DNA from: Bacteroidia bacterium 43-41
Lineage (GTDB): Bacteria; Bacteroidota; Bacteroidia; Bacteroidales; Dysgonomonadaceae
Direction of reading: 5' to 3'
Assembly: GCA_001898165.1 (NCBI GenBank)
Contig: MKTD01000028.1
Span: 1 to 64,000, forward strand
DNA length: 64,000 nucleotides
In this document: positions 26,029 to 35,077 of the stretch, in pieces
Layout: each line of letters opens with the position of its first letter
Position numbering within the stretch: position 1 is the stretch's first letter
The notes under the pieces: model-generated
The model's database searches: none
What the model saw: only the letters and a program-made list of their open reading frames with translations
Told to the model about the DNA's origin: nothing
Program-made: the position numbers and the translations under genes

Positions 26029-26367
26029 TTATTTTCGGAAAGATTTTTCATTAACCGAAGCCAGGCGGCTCCGCCTGTATTCTTTATAGAAATGCCGGAC
26101 AGCATCTATAGGATGGCGAAGCAGCATCCTTGGGCCTGCGAAACGCATGACCTCTTTAATTTTCAGCCGCATATCACTTTTGTAGCAATGAACGGGGCAT
26201 GATCCGCAAGTAGGTTTGTCTTCGCCGAAGGGGCAGTTTTCAAGTCGTTTCATCGCATAATTTTTTAATACAATGCACTCTTCACACAGCTCCAATGCGG
26301 GTTTATGGTTCGCCCGGCAATAAATAGCGATCATCTTGTCCACCACTTTTTTTTCACCTTCGTTCAT
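26029..26367 (-). CDS. Nitrous-oxide-stimulated-promoter family protein (YgbA-like)
   Basis: A 112-residue Cys-rich cytoplasmic protein matching PF11756, the family of E. coli YgbA, which is induced by nitric oxide. Conserved features are MIAIYCRANHK, ELCEEC, LENCPFGEDKPTCGSCPVHC and a C-terminal RYAGPRM-like block (MRFAGPRMLLRHP). Its stop codon abuts the start of the RIC-like LuxR regulator, so the two are coupled. That pairing supports a nitrosative-stress theme. The biochemical role is unknown. Confidence 0.82.
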   Translation of the reverse strand: MNEGEKKVVDKMIAIYCRANHKPALELCEECIVLKNYAMKRLENCPFGEDKPTCGSCPVHCYKSDMRLKIKEVMRFAGPRMLLRHPIDAVRHFYKEYRRSRLASVNEKSFRK

Positions 26368-26395
26368 ATTATTTATTTAAGTTCCGCATATATCA

Positions 26396-26428
26396 AGCTA
26401 AATGATAATCTTACTGAAAGATTTAGCT
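26396..26428. other. Inverted repeat upstream of the YgbA-like gene
   Basis: AGCTAAAT at 26396-26403 and its exact complement ATTTAGCT at 26421-26428 enclose a smaller TCTT/AAGA pairing. It lies about 30 bases upstream of the start codon, where an operator or a leader hairpin would be. No TAnnTTTG box was found nearby. The rest of the gap to 26544 holds no gene. Confidence 0.45.
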
Positions 26429-26544
26429 GTATTTACGAGTAGTTGATACAAAAGTTGCAACCTTTACCTACATTATTTTCAAAAAAGAACTGTAAAAGTA
26501 ACATTTTTATCTTTTCCCTCAAAATCGGGATAAAATTACTTACT

Positions 26545-27234
26545 TTACTTCTTTTTCGAAACGGGAGGGAGTTGTACGTTACGCATTTGCCGAAGGATAT
26601 AAGATTGCCGTTGCATCATGTACGAAGAGGGGGATTTAGAGCTGAATCTCAGAGGATTGGGCAACGTAGCAGCTACCAATGCCGATTGTGATGCCGAAAG
26701 TTTTGCCGCCGTAGTATTGAAATGTTCCCGTGCAACTGCTTCAACACCGTAAATTCCGTTTCCCGTTTCCATACTGTTCAGATAGACCGTTAAAATGCGT
26801 TCCTTTGACCAAAAAAGCTCAATCAGTACCGTAAAATAAGCCTCCGCTCCTTTTCTGAACCATGACGACCGGGGCCAGAGAAACACGTTTTTTGCCGTTT
26901 GCTGGCTGATGGTGCTTGCTCCCCGGGGACGTTTACGGGTTTTATTTTCTTTGAGGGCTTTTTCAATTTCCACCCTGTCGAAACCGTTGTGATCAAAAAA
27001 ACGCTGGTCTTCCGAAGCGAGAACGGCACGTCTCATATTGTCGGATATATTTCCGGACGATACCCATTTATGCTTCACCTTAGGCCTTTCCCCATCTGCA
27101 ACCTGCTCTACCACCCTTATTCCCATCAGTGGTGTAAAATACACGGGAACAAACCTATACAATATCACGGATACGATGCTCCAGATAAACAAGAACAGAA
27201 TTATTTTAATGAGGAAACGGAATATTTTTTTCAT
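26545..27234 (-). CDS. mtgA: Monofunctional biosynthetic peptidoglycan transglycosylase
   Basis: A 229-residue GT51 enzyme polymerising lipid II into glycan strands, anchored by one N-terminal helix (about 5-27). The catalytic Glu75 lies in [14 protein letters not shown], and [17 protein letters not shown] and [16 protein letters not shown] follow. The ATG at 27234 overlaps the stop of the preceding AlaX-like gene (ATGA); an upstream in-frame start at 27258 is unlikely. Confidence 0.92.
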   Translation of the reverse strand: MKKIFRFLIKIILFLFIWSIVSVILYRFVPVYFTPLMGIRVVEQVADGERPKVKHKWVSSGNISDNMRRAVLASEDQRFFDHNGFDRVEIEKALKENKTRKRPRGASTISQQTAKNVFLWPRSSWFRKGAEAYFTVLIELFWSKERILTVYLNSMETGNGIYGVEAVAREHFNTTAAKLSASQSALVAATLPNPLRFSSKSPSSYMMQRQSYILRQMRNVQLPPVSKKK

Positions 27235-27680
27235 AGCAATTTGAATCTTACCCGCCACCTTCCATCGGTAAAATCGTGGCTGATAATCTCGAAACGCCCG
27301 ATTTCCGATGTATTTTCAACATGCGAACCGATGCAGGCGCAAACATCATAATCCCCTATCCGGACAATGCGCAACGTTTCTGACACATTACCGGGAAGTT
27401 TCGACAAATCTACTATTTCAGCTGCTGCAGAGATCGGCAGGAACTCTTCCGAAACCGGTAAGTTACGGCTGATAACTTCATTTACCTTCATTTCAATAGC
27501 CTGCACCTGCTCATCGGTGGGCGGTTGTGGCAGTAAATAATCTGCTTTGCTTTTCTTGCGTTCTATGTGTGTGTTTTTCGAACGGGCACACCCGAACATC
27601 TGCACCATTGTCTGGTTCAAAATATGTTCCGTTGTATGCATTGGCGGATATTCTTGTTTGTTGTGTCCGTTAAGTTCCAT
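27231..27680 (-). CDS. AlaX-type trans-editing / tRNA synthetase editing-domain protein
   Basis: A 149-residue protein of the alanyl/threonyl-tRNA synthetase second-additional-domain family. Zinc ligands are HTTEH (His15, His19) near the N-terminus and [15 protein letters not shown] near the C-terminus. Free-standing members hydrolyse mischarged Ser- or Gly-tRNA(Ala). The family glycine-rich strand is intact. It precedes mtgA with a 4-bp overlap; the combination is not obviously functional. I used the ATG at 27680 rather than a TTG six bases upstream. Confidence 0.85.
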   Translation of the reverse strand: MELNGHNKQEYPPMHTTEHILNQTMVQMFGCARSKNTHIERKKSKADYLLPQPPTDEQVQAIEMKVNEVISRNLPVSEEFLPISAAAEIVDLSKLPGNVSETLRIVRIGDYDVCACIGSHVENTSEIGRFEIISHDFTDGRWRVRFKLL

Positions 27681-27705
27681 AACCAATTTTAAAGCACAAA
27701 ATTAA

Positions 27706-27734
27706 TAAAAAAAAGCTGTTCCCGAAAGAACAAC
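27706..27734 (-). terminator. Intrinsic terminator of the rubrerythrin gene
   Basis: On the minus strand GTTGTTC pairs with GAACAGC around a 6-nt loop and is followed by eight T. Confidence 0.8.
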
Positions 27735-27747
27735 CCTTTTCGAATTT

Positions 27748-27772
27748 GGGATACGGCTCAAAGCCGTACCCC
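27748..27772. other. Additional hairpin before the terminator
   Basis: TACGGCT/AGCCGTA with a CAA loop, extended by GGG/CCC across one mismatch. It lies 25 bases after the rubrerythrin stop codon and could protect the mRNA end. Confidence 0.5.
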
Positions 27773-27796
27773 GAATAAGATTCTCAGCGGAAAGCT

Positions 27797-28414
27797 TTAA
27801 ATCTTCTCAAACTTGTCGCGCGGCGTTTGACAGAATGCGCACCTTTCATCCACTTTATCGGCAGCATAAGTATTACCGCAAACAGGACACACTTCATAAT
27901 CTGCCGGCAGCACACTTTCGTCTCCGGATTGCAAAGCAGCGAGCGAGCTACTATAAAATGCTTCATGCTTCTTTTCGGTATCCATAGCCCATGTGAAAGA
28001 TTTCACGGCATCGGGTACCTTTTCGGCTTCGGCATCCTTAATAAACTGCGGATACATGGTTGTTTCTTCATACGTTTCGCCCTCGATGGCAGCCTGCAAA
28101 TTCTCGGCAGTTGTTTTCACTTCGTACTCGGGAGTAAACGATTCCATCTTTTCACCCAATTTCTCCAACACTTTTGTGTGATTGGCCGCATGAATAGCTT
28201 CCGCTCTCGATGCAGCATCAAAAAGCTTGGCAATGGTATCGTTACCTTCTTCGCGCGCTTTTTGTGCAAAAGCTGCATACTTGGCGCTCGCCGTTGTTTC
28301 GCCCTTAATTCCGTCTTTCAGATCTGCAATGGTCTTAACGGGTTTCTGGTTGCAACTTGCAAATACCAGCAAAGAGGCGATCAGCATCATTGTAAAATAA
28401 ATACTCTTTTTCAT
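27797..28414 (-). CDS. Lipoprotein rubrerythrin-like protein
   Basis: A 205-residue protein with a lipoprotein signal (LLVFASC, Cys21), so it should be membrane-anchored outside the cytoplasm. A ferritin-like di-iron bundle follows: KGETTASAKY, ASRAEAIHAANH, EGETYEETTMYP and DTEKKHEAFY carry the Glu/His ligands. A C-terminal rubredoxin-like knuckle has CPVCGNTY and CAFC. Rubrerythrins reduce H2O2 and are normally cytoplasmic, so export is the notable feature. A DUF2231 membrane protein is encoded 37 bp upstream. Confidence 0.87.
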   Translation of the reverse strand: MKKSIYFTMMLIASLLVFASCNQKPVKTIADLKDGIKGETTASAKYAAFAQKAREEGNDTIAKLFDAASRAEAIHAANHTKVLEKLGEKMESFTPEYEVKTTAENLQAAIEGETYEETTMYPQFIKDAEAEKVPDAVKSFTWAMDTEKKHEAFYSSSLAALQSGDESVLPADYEVCPVCGNTYAADKVDERCAFCQTPRDKFEKI

Positions 28415-28451
28415 CTTTTATCGTTTTAAATTTGGTTGTGGTTTTTATACA

Positions 28452-28883
28452 TTAAAGAGGCATCATGTAATTGTACACCAGCGTTCCACCGAAAAATCCC
28501 GTAATAAATACGCTCACCGTTGCTAACGCATAAAGCACGAAAGCCATGTTTTTCAGCGTTTTATTATCTTCTTTCTTCTTCAAACTCAAATAGATGCGGA
28601 TTGAAGCGGCAATCAATAACAGCACCAGTGTTACCGTGGCAAATAACTCGTGTGTTTCGCGAATCTGTCCGGCAGAACCCTCCATCTCAGAGGTGAAAAG
28701 CATTCCCGACAACCAAGTTGCTGCGGCTGCTAATGTTCCGATAATCAACAAGTAGTAACCTGCTCTGGTAAGACACACTTCTTTCTTGCAAAAGAAATAG
28801 GAAATCTCTAAAAGGAAGCCAACCGAGACCAATGCAATGGGAAAATGCACCAACATAGGATGCAAATGTGAAACTGTAAACAT
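28452..28883 (-). CDS. DUF2231 membrane protein
   Basis: A 143-residue protein with four predicted helices and the DUF2231 opening VSHLHPMLVHFPIALVSVGF. The His residues in the first helix suggest heme or metal binding, as proposed for the family. The open frame reaches 28928, but a promoter box (28926-28933) lies there, so the ATG at 28883 is preferred. It sits 37 bp ahead of the lipoprotein rubrerythrin gene, so a shared extracytoplasmic redox role is possible. Confidence 0.75.
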   Translation of the reverse strand: MFTVSHLHPMLVHFPIALVSVGFLLEISYFFCKKEVCLTRAGYYLLIIGTLAAAATWLSGMLFTSEMEGSAGQIRETHELFATVTLVLLLIAASIRIYLSLKKKEDNKTLKNMAFVLYALATVSVFITGFFGGTLVYNYMMPL

Positions 28884-28925
28884 AAAGCTCTGATTTTTAC
28901 TTAAACTTTTTTCTTTATAACGGTG

Positions 28926-28933
28926 CAAAAGTA
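28926..28933 (-). promoter_or_regulatory. -7 promoter box for the DUF2231/rubrerythrin unit
   Basis: TACTTTTG on the minus strand matches TAnnTTTG, 43 bases upstream of the chosen ATG. Confidence 0.55.
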
Positions 28934-29017
28934 GTACTCAATTGAAAAAATTATGCCATAAGAGTGTTAAATTTTAATAATCTTTAAATAAATAGAATCA
29001 TTCAATATAAATCAGAT

Positions 29018-29047
29018 GTGAACGCCGCTTGCAGAGCGGTTTTTCAC
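29018..29047. other. Hairpin after the metallopeptidase-like gene
   Basis: GTGAA/TTCAC encloses CCGCT/AGCGG. It lies 11 bases beyond the stop codon of the minus-strand gene at 29058. The T run follows it only in the + direction, so it is not a convincing minus-strand intrinsic terminator. Confidence 0.45.
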
Positions 29048-29057
29048 ATAATCATCT

Positions 29058-30356
29058 TCATTTTTTCTTCGTCATCAAATAATTTCCCTGATTATTTTTT
29101 TCGAGGTAATAGCCTTTATTCAGTTCTATGCGCCACCCGTTGCCGATGACTTCATCCTCCTTAATTTCCAGCGGCTCGGAAACTACCACCCATACTTGTC
29201 CGGGTGACAATAAAGCACCTCCGGAAGTCACCGTCAGGATTCCCCAGTTATCGCTAATACGGACGGTGGGATAGACCGTTCCTTCGTCCACATCCAAGGG
29301 AATCAGGTTGACAGGATTGAACGACATGTTCATATTTCCCAGCTTGATCTCAAGGTGCGGCTTTTCCAGGAATTTATCCCGCAATCCGTTCACCGTTATG
29401 GCGTTCTTTTCGCTTCGTATAGTCTCTTCATCCCGAATTTTCCTGCCGTGATAATCTTCGGCCACCTGCCCCACATATGAAGGCAGTATTATTCGCATAT
29501 CCAGTTCAAAAGCCTCTTCAAAAAATTCCGTAAGATCGGTTTCTCCGGTAATGCCTTTATTCCAGTTATTGTCTTTCTGATAAAGGAAAAAACCATATAC
29601 CGGAACGGTTTCATAGGCAAAGGATCTGACAAATGTGGGTGTCTTGTCGTAATTTTCCAGCCTGTCGATAAGGTATTCGCGCAACTGCCATTTATCGCGT
29701 CCGCTCATCATTTGCCCCGTGTAAGTGGCGAGGCCTTCGAGCAGTTCCAGTTTATTCTCCGACAGTTGTGATCCGCTATAAATCAGATGGCGGTATCTCC
29801 TGAAAATCAGTGCATTCCGTAGATGTTCTTCCGCCAGGGAGAGCCTTTTGGCCTTCAATGCCTTTATCAGCGCTTCTATTTCGAGCCGGAGATATATCCT
29901 GCCGTCTTTGTCATCCAGGTGATAATTATCCGATCCCCCTATATCGTAACCCAAAGAAAGTTGTGCGCTGTGAAACAATTCGTGTGTGATAAGATCAATC
30001 CGTTGGTACTTGTTGGCCGGAAGCGGCAACACGACCGTTGCCCATGTTTTTCCGTTCCAGTCGAGTGAAGTATTCTGAAAACTGATCTCTTTAGGTAAGG
30101 TTCCAGTGTAGTAACCGTCTTTTACCACCAGTGCGTTATCTTTGTCAGGCTCATTGCAATATACCACACGTGTATCCGGATTGACGAACATGATAGGCCC
30201 GTAGATATCCTTATCCCATATTTTAATGTTCTCACGCGTTGCCTGCTTTACCTGATTGAAATAATACGGAATACTGTCTGTATTTATAACCGGGTTTTGT
30301 GCGCCGGCTACAGAAATAGAAAAAGAGATCAATACTATACAGACAATGCTTTTCAT
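29058..30356 (-). CDS. Exported metallopeptidase-like protein of unknown function
   Basis: A 432-residue secreted protein. The signal peptide ends near residue 19 (SVAGAQ). A zinc-binding HELFH motif occurs at 125-129 in LITHELFHSAQ, and Glu207 in LELLEGLATYTG is a plausible third ligand, as in gluzincins. The C-terminal 100 residues look like a beta domain ending in GYYLEKNNQGNYL. I do not recognise a named family. It stands alone, with a TATCTTTC box about 20 bases upstream of its start as a weak promoter candidate. Confidence 0.6.
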   Translation of the reverse strand: MKSIVCIVLISFSISVAGAQNPVINTDSIPYYFNQVKQATRENIKIWDKDIYGPIMFVNPDTRVVYCNEPDKDNALVVKDGYYTGTLPKEISFQNTSLDWNGKTWATVVLPLPANKYQRIDLITHELFHSAQLSLGYDIGGSDNYHLDDKDGRIYLRLEIEALIKALKAKRLSLAEEHLRNALIFRRYRHLIYSGSQLSENKLELLEGLATYTGQMMSGRDKWQLREYLIDRLENYDKTPTFVRSFAYETVPVYGFFLYQKDNNWNKGITGETDLTEFFEEAFELDMRIILPSYVGQVAEDYHGRKIRDEETIRSEKNAITVNGLRDKFLEKPHLEIKLGNMNMSFNPVNLIPLDVDEGTVYPTVRISDNWGILTVTSGGALLSPGQVWVVVSEPLEIKEDEVIGNGWRIELNKGYYLEKNNQGNYLMTKKK

Positions 30357-30431
30357 TTCTCTTTAACATCTTGAGGCGAAAGATACGAAAAAACATTTTC
30401 TTTTTAAAAAAAACAGTCAAAATCTTTTCTT

Positions 30432-31199
30432 TCAATCTGTTAAAAAAGCAGTATCCATTTCTTTCACTACCAGGGAGGCGAGCGTCATTCCAAAAATCGC
30501 CGGCAGGTACGACATTGTACCGTTGATTCGCGCTTTTCTTGTATCCCACTGTGATACAGGAGCATTTTGTTCCTCCACGGATAGTTTCTCTCCTCTGTTT
30601 TCACGCACCTCATTGCTGTAAACACAAAGAAATTTTTTCTCCAATCCGCCTGATTTTTTAATTCTTGTCCGTAGCGCGGCAGCCAGCGGGCAACCTTTCA
30701 CTTTCCAAAACTCATCTACCCGGATACACGACGGATCAATCTTCAACGCCGCTCCCATTGATGAAAAGAAAACTCCCGGCATTTGCGAGGCAAAACGTAT
30801 AAGATGGGCTTTGTTGGAAAGGCTGTCGATAGCATCAATGATGAAATCATACGTTTCGAGCTTAAAGGAACCGGCAGTCTCGGGGCTATAGACGGCCTGT
30901 ATAGAAACAACTTCGGCATGAGGGTTTATCTCGAGCAATCGTTCTTTCAGCACATCCACTTTCGCCCGGCCAATAGTTTGGGTGGTAGCCATCAGTTGAC
31001 GGTTGATGTTGGTTACGCCCACTTTGTCGGAATCCACCAGCGTAAGATGTCCAATCCCGCTTCTTATCAGCATTTCCGCACACCAGCTCCCTACTCCGCC
31101 CACACCCAGGATAATGACCCGCTTTTGGGCTGCGAGCTCCAAATACCTGCTTCCCATCAGAAGTCCGGTCCGTTGAAATATCTCTTTTTCACTAATCAT
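30432..31199 (-). CDS. tcdA: tRNA threonylcarbamoyladenosine dehydratase
   Basis: A 255-residue ThiF/E1-like ATP-dependent enzyme that cyclises t6A37 to ct6A in tRNA. The nucleotide-binding GVGGVGSWCAEMLIRSG is near residue 33, DSDKVGVTNINRQ follows, and FIIDAIDSLSNKAHLI marks the family. The C-terminal NGTMSYLPAIFGMTLAS is typical. It starts 10 bp after rodA and is probably co-transcribed with the cell-shape operon. Confidence 0.9.
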   Translation of the reverse strand: MISEKEIFQRTGLLMGSRYLELAAQKRVIILGVGGVGSWCAEMLIRSGIGHLTLVDSDKVGVTNINRQLMATTQTIGRAKVDVLKERLLEINPHAEVVSIQAVYSPETAGSFKLETYDFIIDAIDSLSNKAHLIRFASQMPGVFFSSMGAALKIDPSCIRVDEFWKVKGCPLAAALRTRIKKSGGLEKKFLCVYSNEVRENRGEKLSVEEQNAPVSQWDTRKARINGTMSYLPAIFGMTLASLVVKEMDTAFLTD

Positions 31200-31208
31200 A
31201 AAGCCCTT

Positions 31209-32660
31209 TTACTTTTTCCCTTTATCTATCCGCAAGAAAATGAAGAGCAAGATGGTAAATCCCCACAACGACGAACCGCCGTAGCTGAAAAACGGCAACG
31301 GGATCCCAATCACGGGCATAATACCAATCACCATCCCGATATTTACAAGCAAATGGAACAAAAATATACTCACAACGCCATAGCCATATACACGTCCGAA
31401 AGTAGTGGTCTGGCGTTCCGCCATCGAAATAAGCCTCAGGATGAACACGGCAAAAAGCACGAGGATAACCGTTGAACCGATAAACCCCCACTCTTCGCCT
31501 ATCGTACAAAAAATAAAATCGGTATCTTGTTCGGGAACATACTTCAGCTTGGTTTGCGTACCGTTTAAAAAACCTTTTCCGACCATTCCGCCCGAGCCGA
31601 TGGCTATCTTCGATTGTCCCACGTGATAACCCGACCCCCGCAAATCCTGCTCCATCCCCAGCGCCACCTTGATACGCATCTGCTGGTGCGGCTGCAGCAC
31701 ATCGTTGAAGACGTATTCGCTCGATTCAACAAATGCGAACGAGCCAACCACAAACAGCAAGATATACAAATAGGACTTTTTCCAAAACCGAAGCGCCAGG
31801 TAAGCCAGGTAAACCGTAACCAGCCCCAACGCCACAAGCGCCAACAGGCCGGGGTCAACCTGAAGGTTGAAAAAATGCATTCCCAACCCGGCGGCAAGGA
31901 CAATCAAAGCTAACCCGATAATTATAAAGGCTGTTCTCCTGCGTTTTACGTAGTTCCGGACCATGGCAGCAGCAAAAATGATAATCAGCACAATCGCCGT
32001 GAATTCACCAACGGACAACATCCCCAATTGAGCATCCGAAAAACGGATGGCCAGCACAAAATAGAGAATTGCCGCCACTCCCATGAAGAGGATCCCGCCG
32101 GGCAACCCCTCGCGATACAAAACCAGAACCAGGCTTAAGTAAACCAGCGCAGTACCCGTTTCGCTTTGCAGGATAACCAATACCAACGGAAGCAGGATCA
32201 ACGTGAATACGATGATCAGGTTTTTTCTTTCCATCAGGTGGAAATTGTAAACATTGAAGATCTTTGCAAGCGTAAGCGCTATGATAAACTTCATAAATTC
32301 GGCGGGCTGCAACCGAACCGGCCCTATCACCAGCCACGAACGCGAGCCTTTGATGTCGGGAGCAACGATAAGGGTAATGATCAGTAGCGCAATGCCGATA
32401 ACGTAAGCCACAAAGGCATATGTTTCGTAAAACGAAGTGTCAATTTTTATAAGGACAAATGCAAGCACCAACGATGTTCCTATCCATACAAGCTGCATCC
32501 CGGCACGTCCCGAAAGGTCGAACATGCTTACAGCATTTTCCAGGTCGAAACTGGCCGCGTAAATATTAACCCAACCCAGCACGACAAAGATCAGGTACAT
32601 GGTTACGATGAACCAGTCCACCCGCCCTTTTTCCTCTATTTCCTTACTCCCCCTGTACAT
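31209..32660 (-). CDS. rodA: Rod-shape SEDS glycosyltransferase
   Basis: A 483-residue polytopic SEDS protein that polymerises peptidoglycan during elongation together with PBP2. It has about ten or more helices, the GSRSWLVIGPVRLQPAEFMK block with the family Asp region nearby, and the C-terminal PVIGIPLPFFSYGGSSLWG. It is longer than E. coli RodA because of an insertion of extra hydrophobic helices in the middle, common in Bacteroidetes. It overlaps mrdA by 17 bp. Confidence 0.94.
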   Translation of the reverse strand: MYRGSKEIEEKGRVDWFIVTMYLIFVVLGWVNIYAASFDLENAVSMFDLSGRAGMQLVWIGTSLVLAFVLIKIDTSFYETYAFVAYVIGIALLIITLIVAPDIKGSRSWLVIGPVRLQPAEFMKFIIALTLAKIFNVYNFHLMERKNLIIVFTLILLPLVLVILQSETGTALVYLSLVLVLYREGLPGGILFMGVAAILYFVLAIRFSDAQLGMLSVGEFTAIVLIIIFAAAMVRNYVKRRRTAFIIIGLALIVLAAGLGMHFFNLQVDPGLLALVALGLVTVYLAYLALRFWKKSYLYILLFVVGSFAFVESSEYVFNDVLQPHQQMRIKVALGMEQDLRGSGYHVGQSKIAIGSGGMVGKGFLNGTQTKLKYVPEQDTDFIFCTIGEEWGFIGSTVILVLFAVFILRLISMAERQTTTFGRVYGYGVVSIFLFHLLVNIGMVIGIMPVIGIPLPFFSYGGSSLWGFTILLFIFLRIDKGKK

Positions 32661-34566
32661 CCTTCACCCGAGTTACAATTGAATCTATTCGTAGAGCAGG
32701 TGCATTTCTTCGGTATGCAAACGGCAAAATTACCCGGCTGGCAATGGTTCTTTCCAACTCCTGGTCTTGCGGCATAACCTCACCCATCAAATACTTCTGC
32801 ATCATCAATCGTCCGATAGGAACGGCGTTTGTAGCGCCAAAACCTCCGTTCTCCACAATCACGGCAATAGCCACCTTCGGATCGTCTTTGGGTGCAAAAC
32901 CGATAAAGAGCGAGTGGCTGTCGCCGTGCGGGTTTTCGGCAGTCCCCGTTTTGCCGCAAACCGTCAGGTACGGTTCCATATTTGCCCGGCGGCATGTACC
33001 GTGCGTTACCGCATCCGCCATTCCCGCAACTGTCAGCTCAAAGTGCTCACGGTGGATATTCGATTCCCTGCGTTTGCTGTAGAGTGTGTCCAACGGCGCT
33101 CCTTTCCGCGCTTTCACCACATGCGGCTTGTAGTAATATCCGCGGTTGGCGATAATAGCCGTATAATTGGCAAGCTGAAGGGGCGTGGCCAAGATCTCGC
33201 CTTGCCCGATAGCAATGGAAATGATGTTGTGGGCGTTCCACCTGTCGTTTTTAAACGCATTGGAGTAATACTTGCTGTTAGGAATAAATCCTCTTTTTTC
33301 CGAAGGCAGGTCGATATCCGTTTTGTAGCCGAAACCCAAGTCAACCATATGTTCTTTCCAAACCTCAAAAGCCTCGATGGTGCTGCTGTATTTGGCCCGG
33401 TTATTCAGCATGGCGTTAAGCCCGTAACAAAAAAACGAATTGCACGAAGTAGCCAGCGCAGGCTGCAAATTGAGTGGCGAAGCGTGTGGGTGGCAGGCGG
33501 GGCGCCCGCCCAATGGCGGATAACCGCCATAACAGCTATACCGGGTTTCGGGAGTAATGATCTCCTCTTCGAGGAAGACCAATCCTTGCGAAGGCTTAAA
33601 AGTTGATCCGGGCGGATATAATCCCGAAACGGCCCGGTTAATTAACGGTTTGTAGGGGTCCTGTTCGAGTTGGAGGTAGTTCTGGCTGAAATTCTTTCCG
33701 GTCAGGATGGACGGGTCGTAAGACGGTGCGGCCACCATGCAAAGGATTTCGCCTGTTTTAGGCTCTATCATGATGATAGAACCCACTTTGTTCTGCATCA
33801 GGTATTCGCCGTAAGCCTGCAGGTTAATGTCTATTGCCAGCGTTAAATCGCGTCCCGAGACGGGCGATTTGTCAAATTCGCCGTCACGGTATTTTCCCTG
33901 GATACGGCCGTGCGCGTCGCGCAAAAGTACCTCCACCCCTTTCTCGCCACGTAAATCTTCCTCATGCGATAACTCTATTCCCGATTTGCCCGCATAATCG
34001 TTTTGGACATAATACGGGTCGGCGGCCATTTTGTTTTTATCCACTTTGGCAACGTATCCTAAAATCAATCCCATATAGGGATATTTGTATTGCCGTTCAG
34101 TTCGATTTTGAATATAGACCCCGGGGAATTTATACAACTTCTCCTGCAGCAAGCCATATTCTTCCACATCGAGTTGCGACATAAAAAGCTGTGGGGTATA
34201 GGACGAGTAACCGGGATTTTTTCGTCTGTCCTTCATGTCGGCTTCCAATTGCAGGAAAGTAGTTTTATCTATGTTCAGCGTATGGCAAAAATCGAGGGTG
34301 TCAAGCTGTTTCATTTCACGGACAACCATCATCACATCGTACGTAGGCTGATTGAATACCAGCAGTTCGCCGTTCCTGTCATAAATTGCCCCGCGCGCCG
34401 GATAGAGTGTTTTTCTGAAAAACGCATTGCTGTCGGCGAAATTACGATATTCAGGTTTCAGTATCTGTAAATTAAAGAGTTGAACAATATACACCAAAAG
34501 CACTATCATTACAATAGATGCAATGACGTACCTTCTTTTCCCGTATGACTTGTTGTCGTTAACCAC
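32644..34566 (-). CDS. mrdA: Penicillin-binding protein 2 (transpeptidase)
   Basis: A 640-residue class B PBP cross-linking peptidoglycan in the elongasome. One N-terminal helix (about 13-30), a pedestal domain with PARGAIYDRNGELL, and the transpeptidase motifs PGSTFKPSQ (active serine), SCN in ATSCNSFF and KTG in CGKTGTAEN. The start is GTG at 34566 and overlaps the mreD end by 8 bp. The partner RodA is encoded immediately downstream. Confidence 0.94.
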   Translation of the reverse strand: MVNDNKSYGKRRYVIASIVMIVLLVYIVQLFNLQILKPEYRNFADSNAFFRKTLYPARGAIYDRNGELLVFNQPTYDVMMVVREMKQLDTLDFCHTLNIDKTTFLQLEADMKDRRKNPGYSSYTPQLFMSQLDVEEYGLLQEKLYKFPGVYIQNRTERQYKYPYMGLILGYVAKVDKNKMAADPYYVQNDYAGKSGIELSHEEDLRGEKGVEVLLRDAHGRIQGKYRDGEFDKSPVSGRDLTLAIDINLQAYGEYLMQNKVGSIIMIEPKTGEILCMVAAPSYDPSILTGKNFSQNYLQLEQDPYKPLINRAVSGLYPPGSTFKPSQGLVFLEEEIITPETRYSCYGGYPPLGGRPACHPHASPLNLQPALATSCNSFFCYGLNAMLNNRAKYSSTIEAFEVWKEHMVDLGFGYKTDIDLPSEKRGFIPNSKYYSNAFKNDRWNAHNIISIAIGQGEILATPLQLANYTAIIANRGYYYKPHVVKARKGAPLDTLYSKRRESNIHREHFELTVAGMADAVTHGTCRRANMEPYLTVCGKTGTAENPHGDSHSLFIGFAPKDDPKVAIAVIVENGGFGATNAVPIGRLMMQKYLMGEVMPQDQELERTIASRVILPFAYRRNAPALRIDSIVTRVKDVQGE

Positions 34567-35077
34567 TTGTTTTTTCTCTCCTGATTACCAGGGAATCCAA
34601 TGCCAGAATCAGGACAATTGTCAGTAGCGAAGATGAGCCGATCCTGATCATTGTACTGGTGAAATTAAAGAATGTGAAAGCTTCGATAAAAAAGAGCAGC
34701 GTTTGATGCAATAATACCATCGTTACGGTAAATTTTATAAAAGCTGCTGCCGACGTATGGATGCCCGGTATCAAATTCTCATATTCATTTTTGGGATAAA
34801 ACAGGTTTAATATAATGCTTCTCAGTGCGGCTACAATGGTTGTGGCCGCGGCATTCATACCGGGCGTATTGAGAAAGGCATCAATAACAAGCCCCATTAA
34901 AAAACCTGAAATAATAACATAAAACCGATTTCTTCCATAAGGCAGTTTAATGAGGAAATAGATGTACAGGATGGGCACAGCCACTCCAAAAACGGTGATG
35001 CGGTTGAACAACAATACTTGCAGCAGCACCAATATTACGAACCATAAGATCTCTTTAAACAGGGGAATCGCTTTCAT
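34559..35077 (-). CDS. mreD: Rod-shape membrane protein MreD
   Basis: A 172-residue protein with five to six hydrophobic helices in the standard position between mreC and mrdA. LPYGRNRFYVIISGFLMG is a recognisable block. MreD links the cytoplasmic MreB filament and MreC to the wall enzymes. It overlaps both neighbours slightly, indicating translational coupling. Confidence 0.85.
   Translation of the reverse strand: MKAIPLFKEILWFVILVLLQVLLFNRITVFGVAVPILYIYFLIKLPYGRNRFYVIISGFLMGLVIDAFLNTPGMNAAATTIVAALRSIILNLFYPKNEYENLIPGIHTSAAAFIKFTVTMVLLHQTLLFFIEAFTFFNFTSTMIRIGSSSLLTIVLILALDSLVIRREKTSG

Noticed and set aside
29018-29047. Intrinsic terminator for the metallopeptidase-like gene
   Set aside because: The T run follows the hairpin only on the opposite strand.
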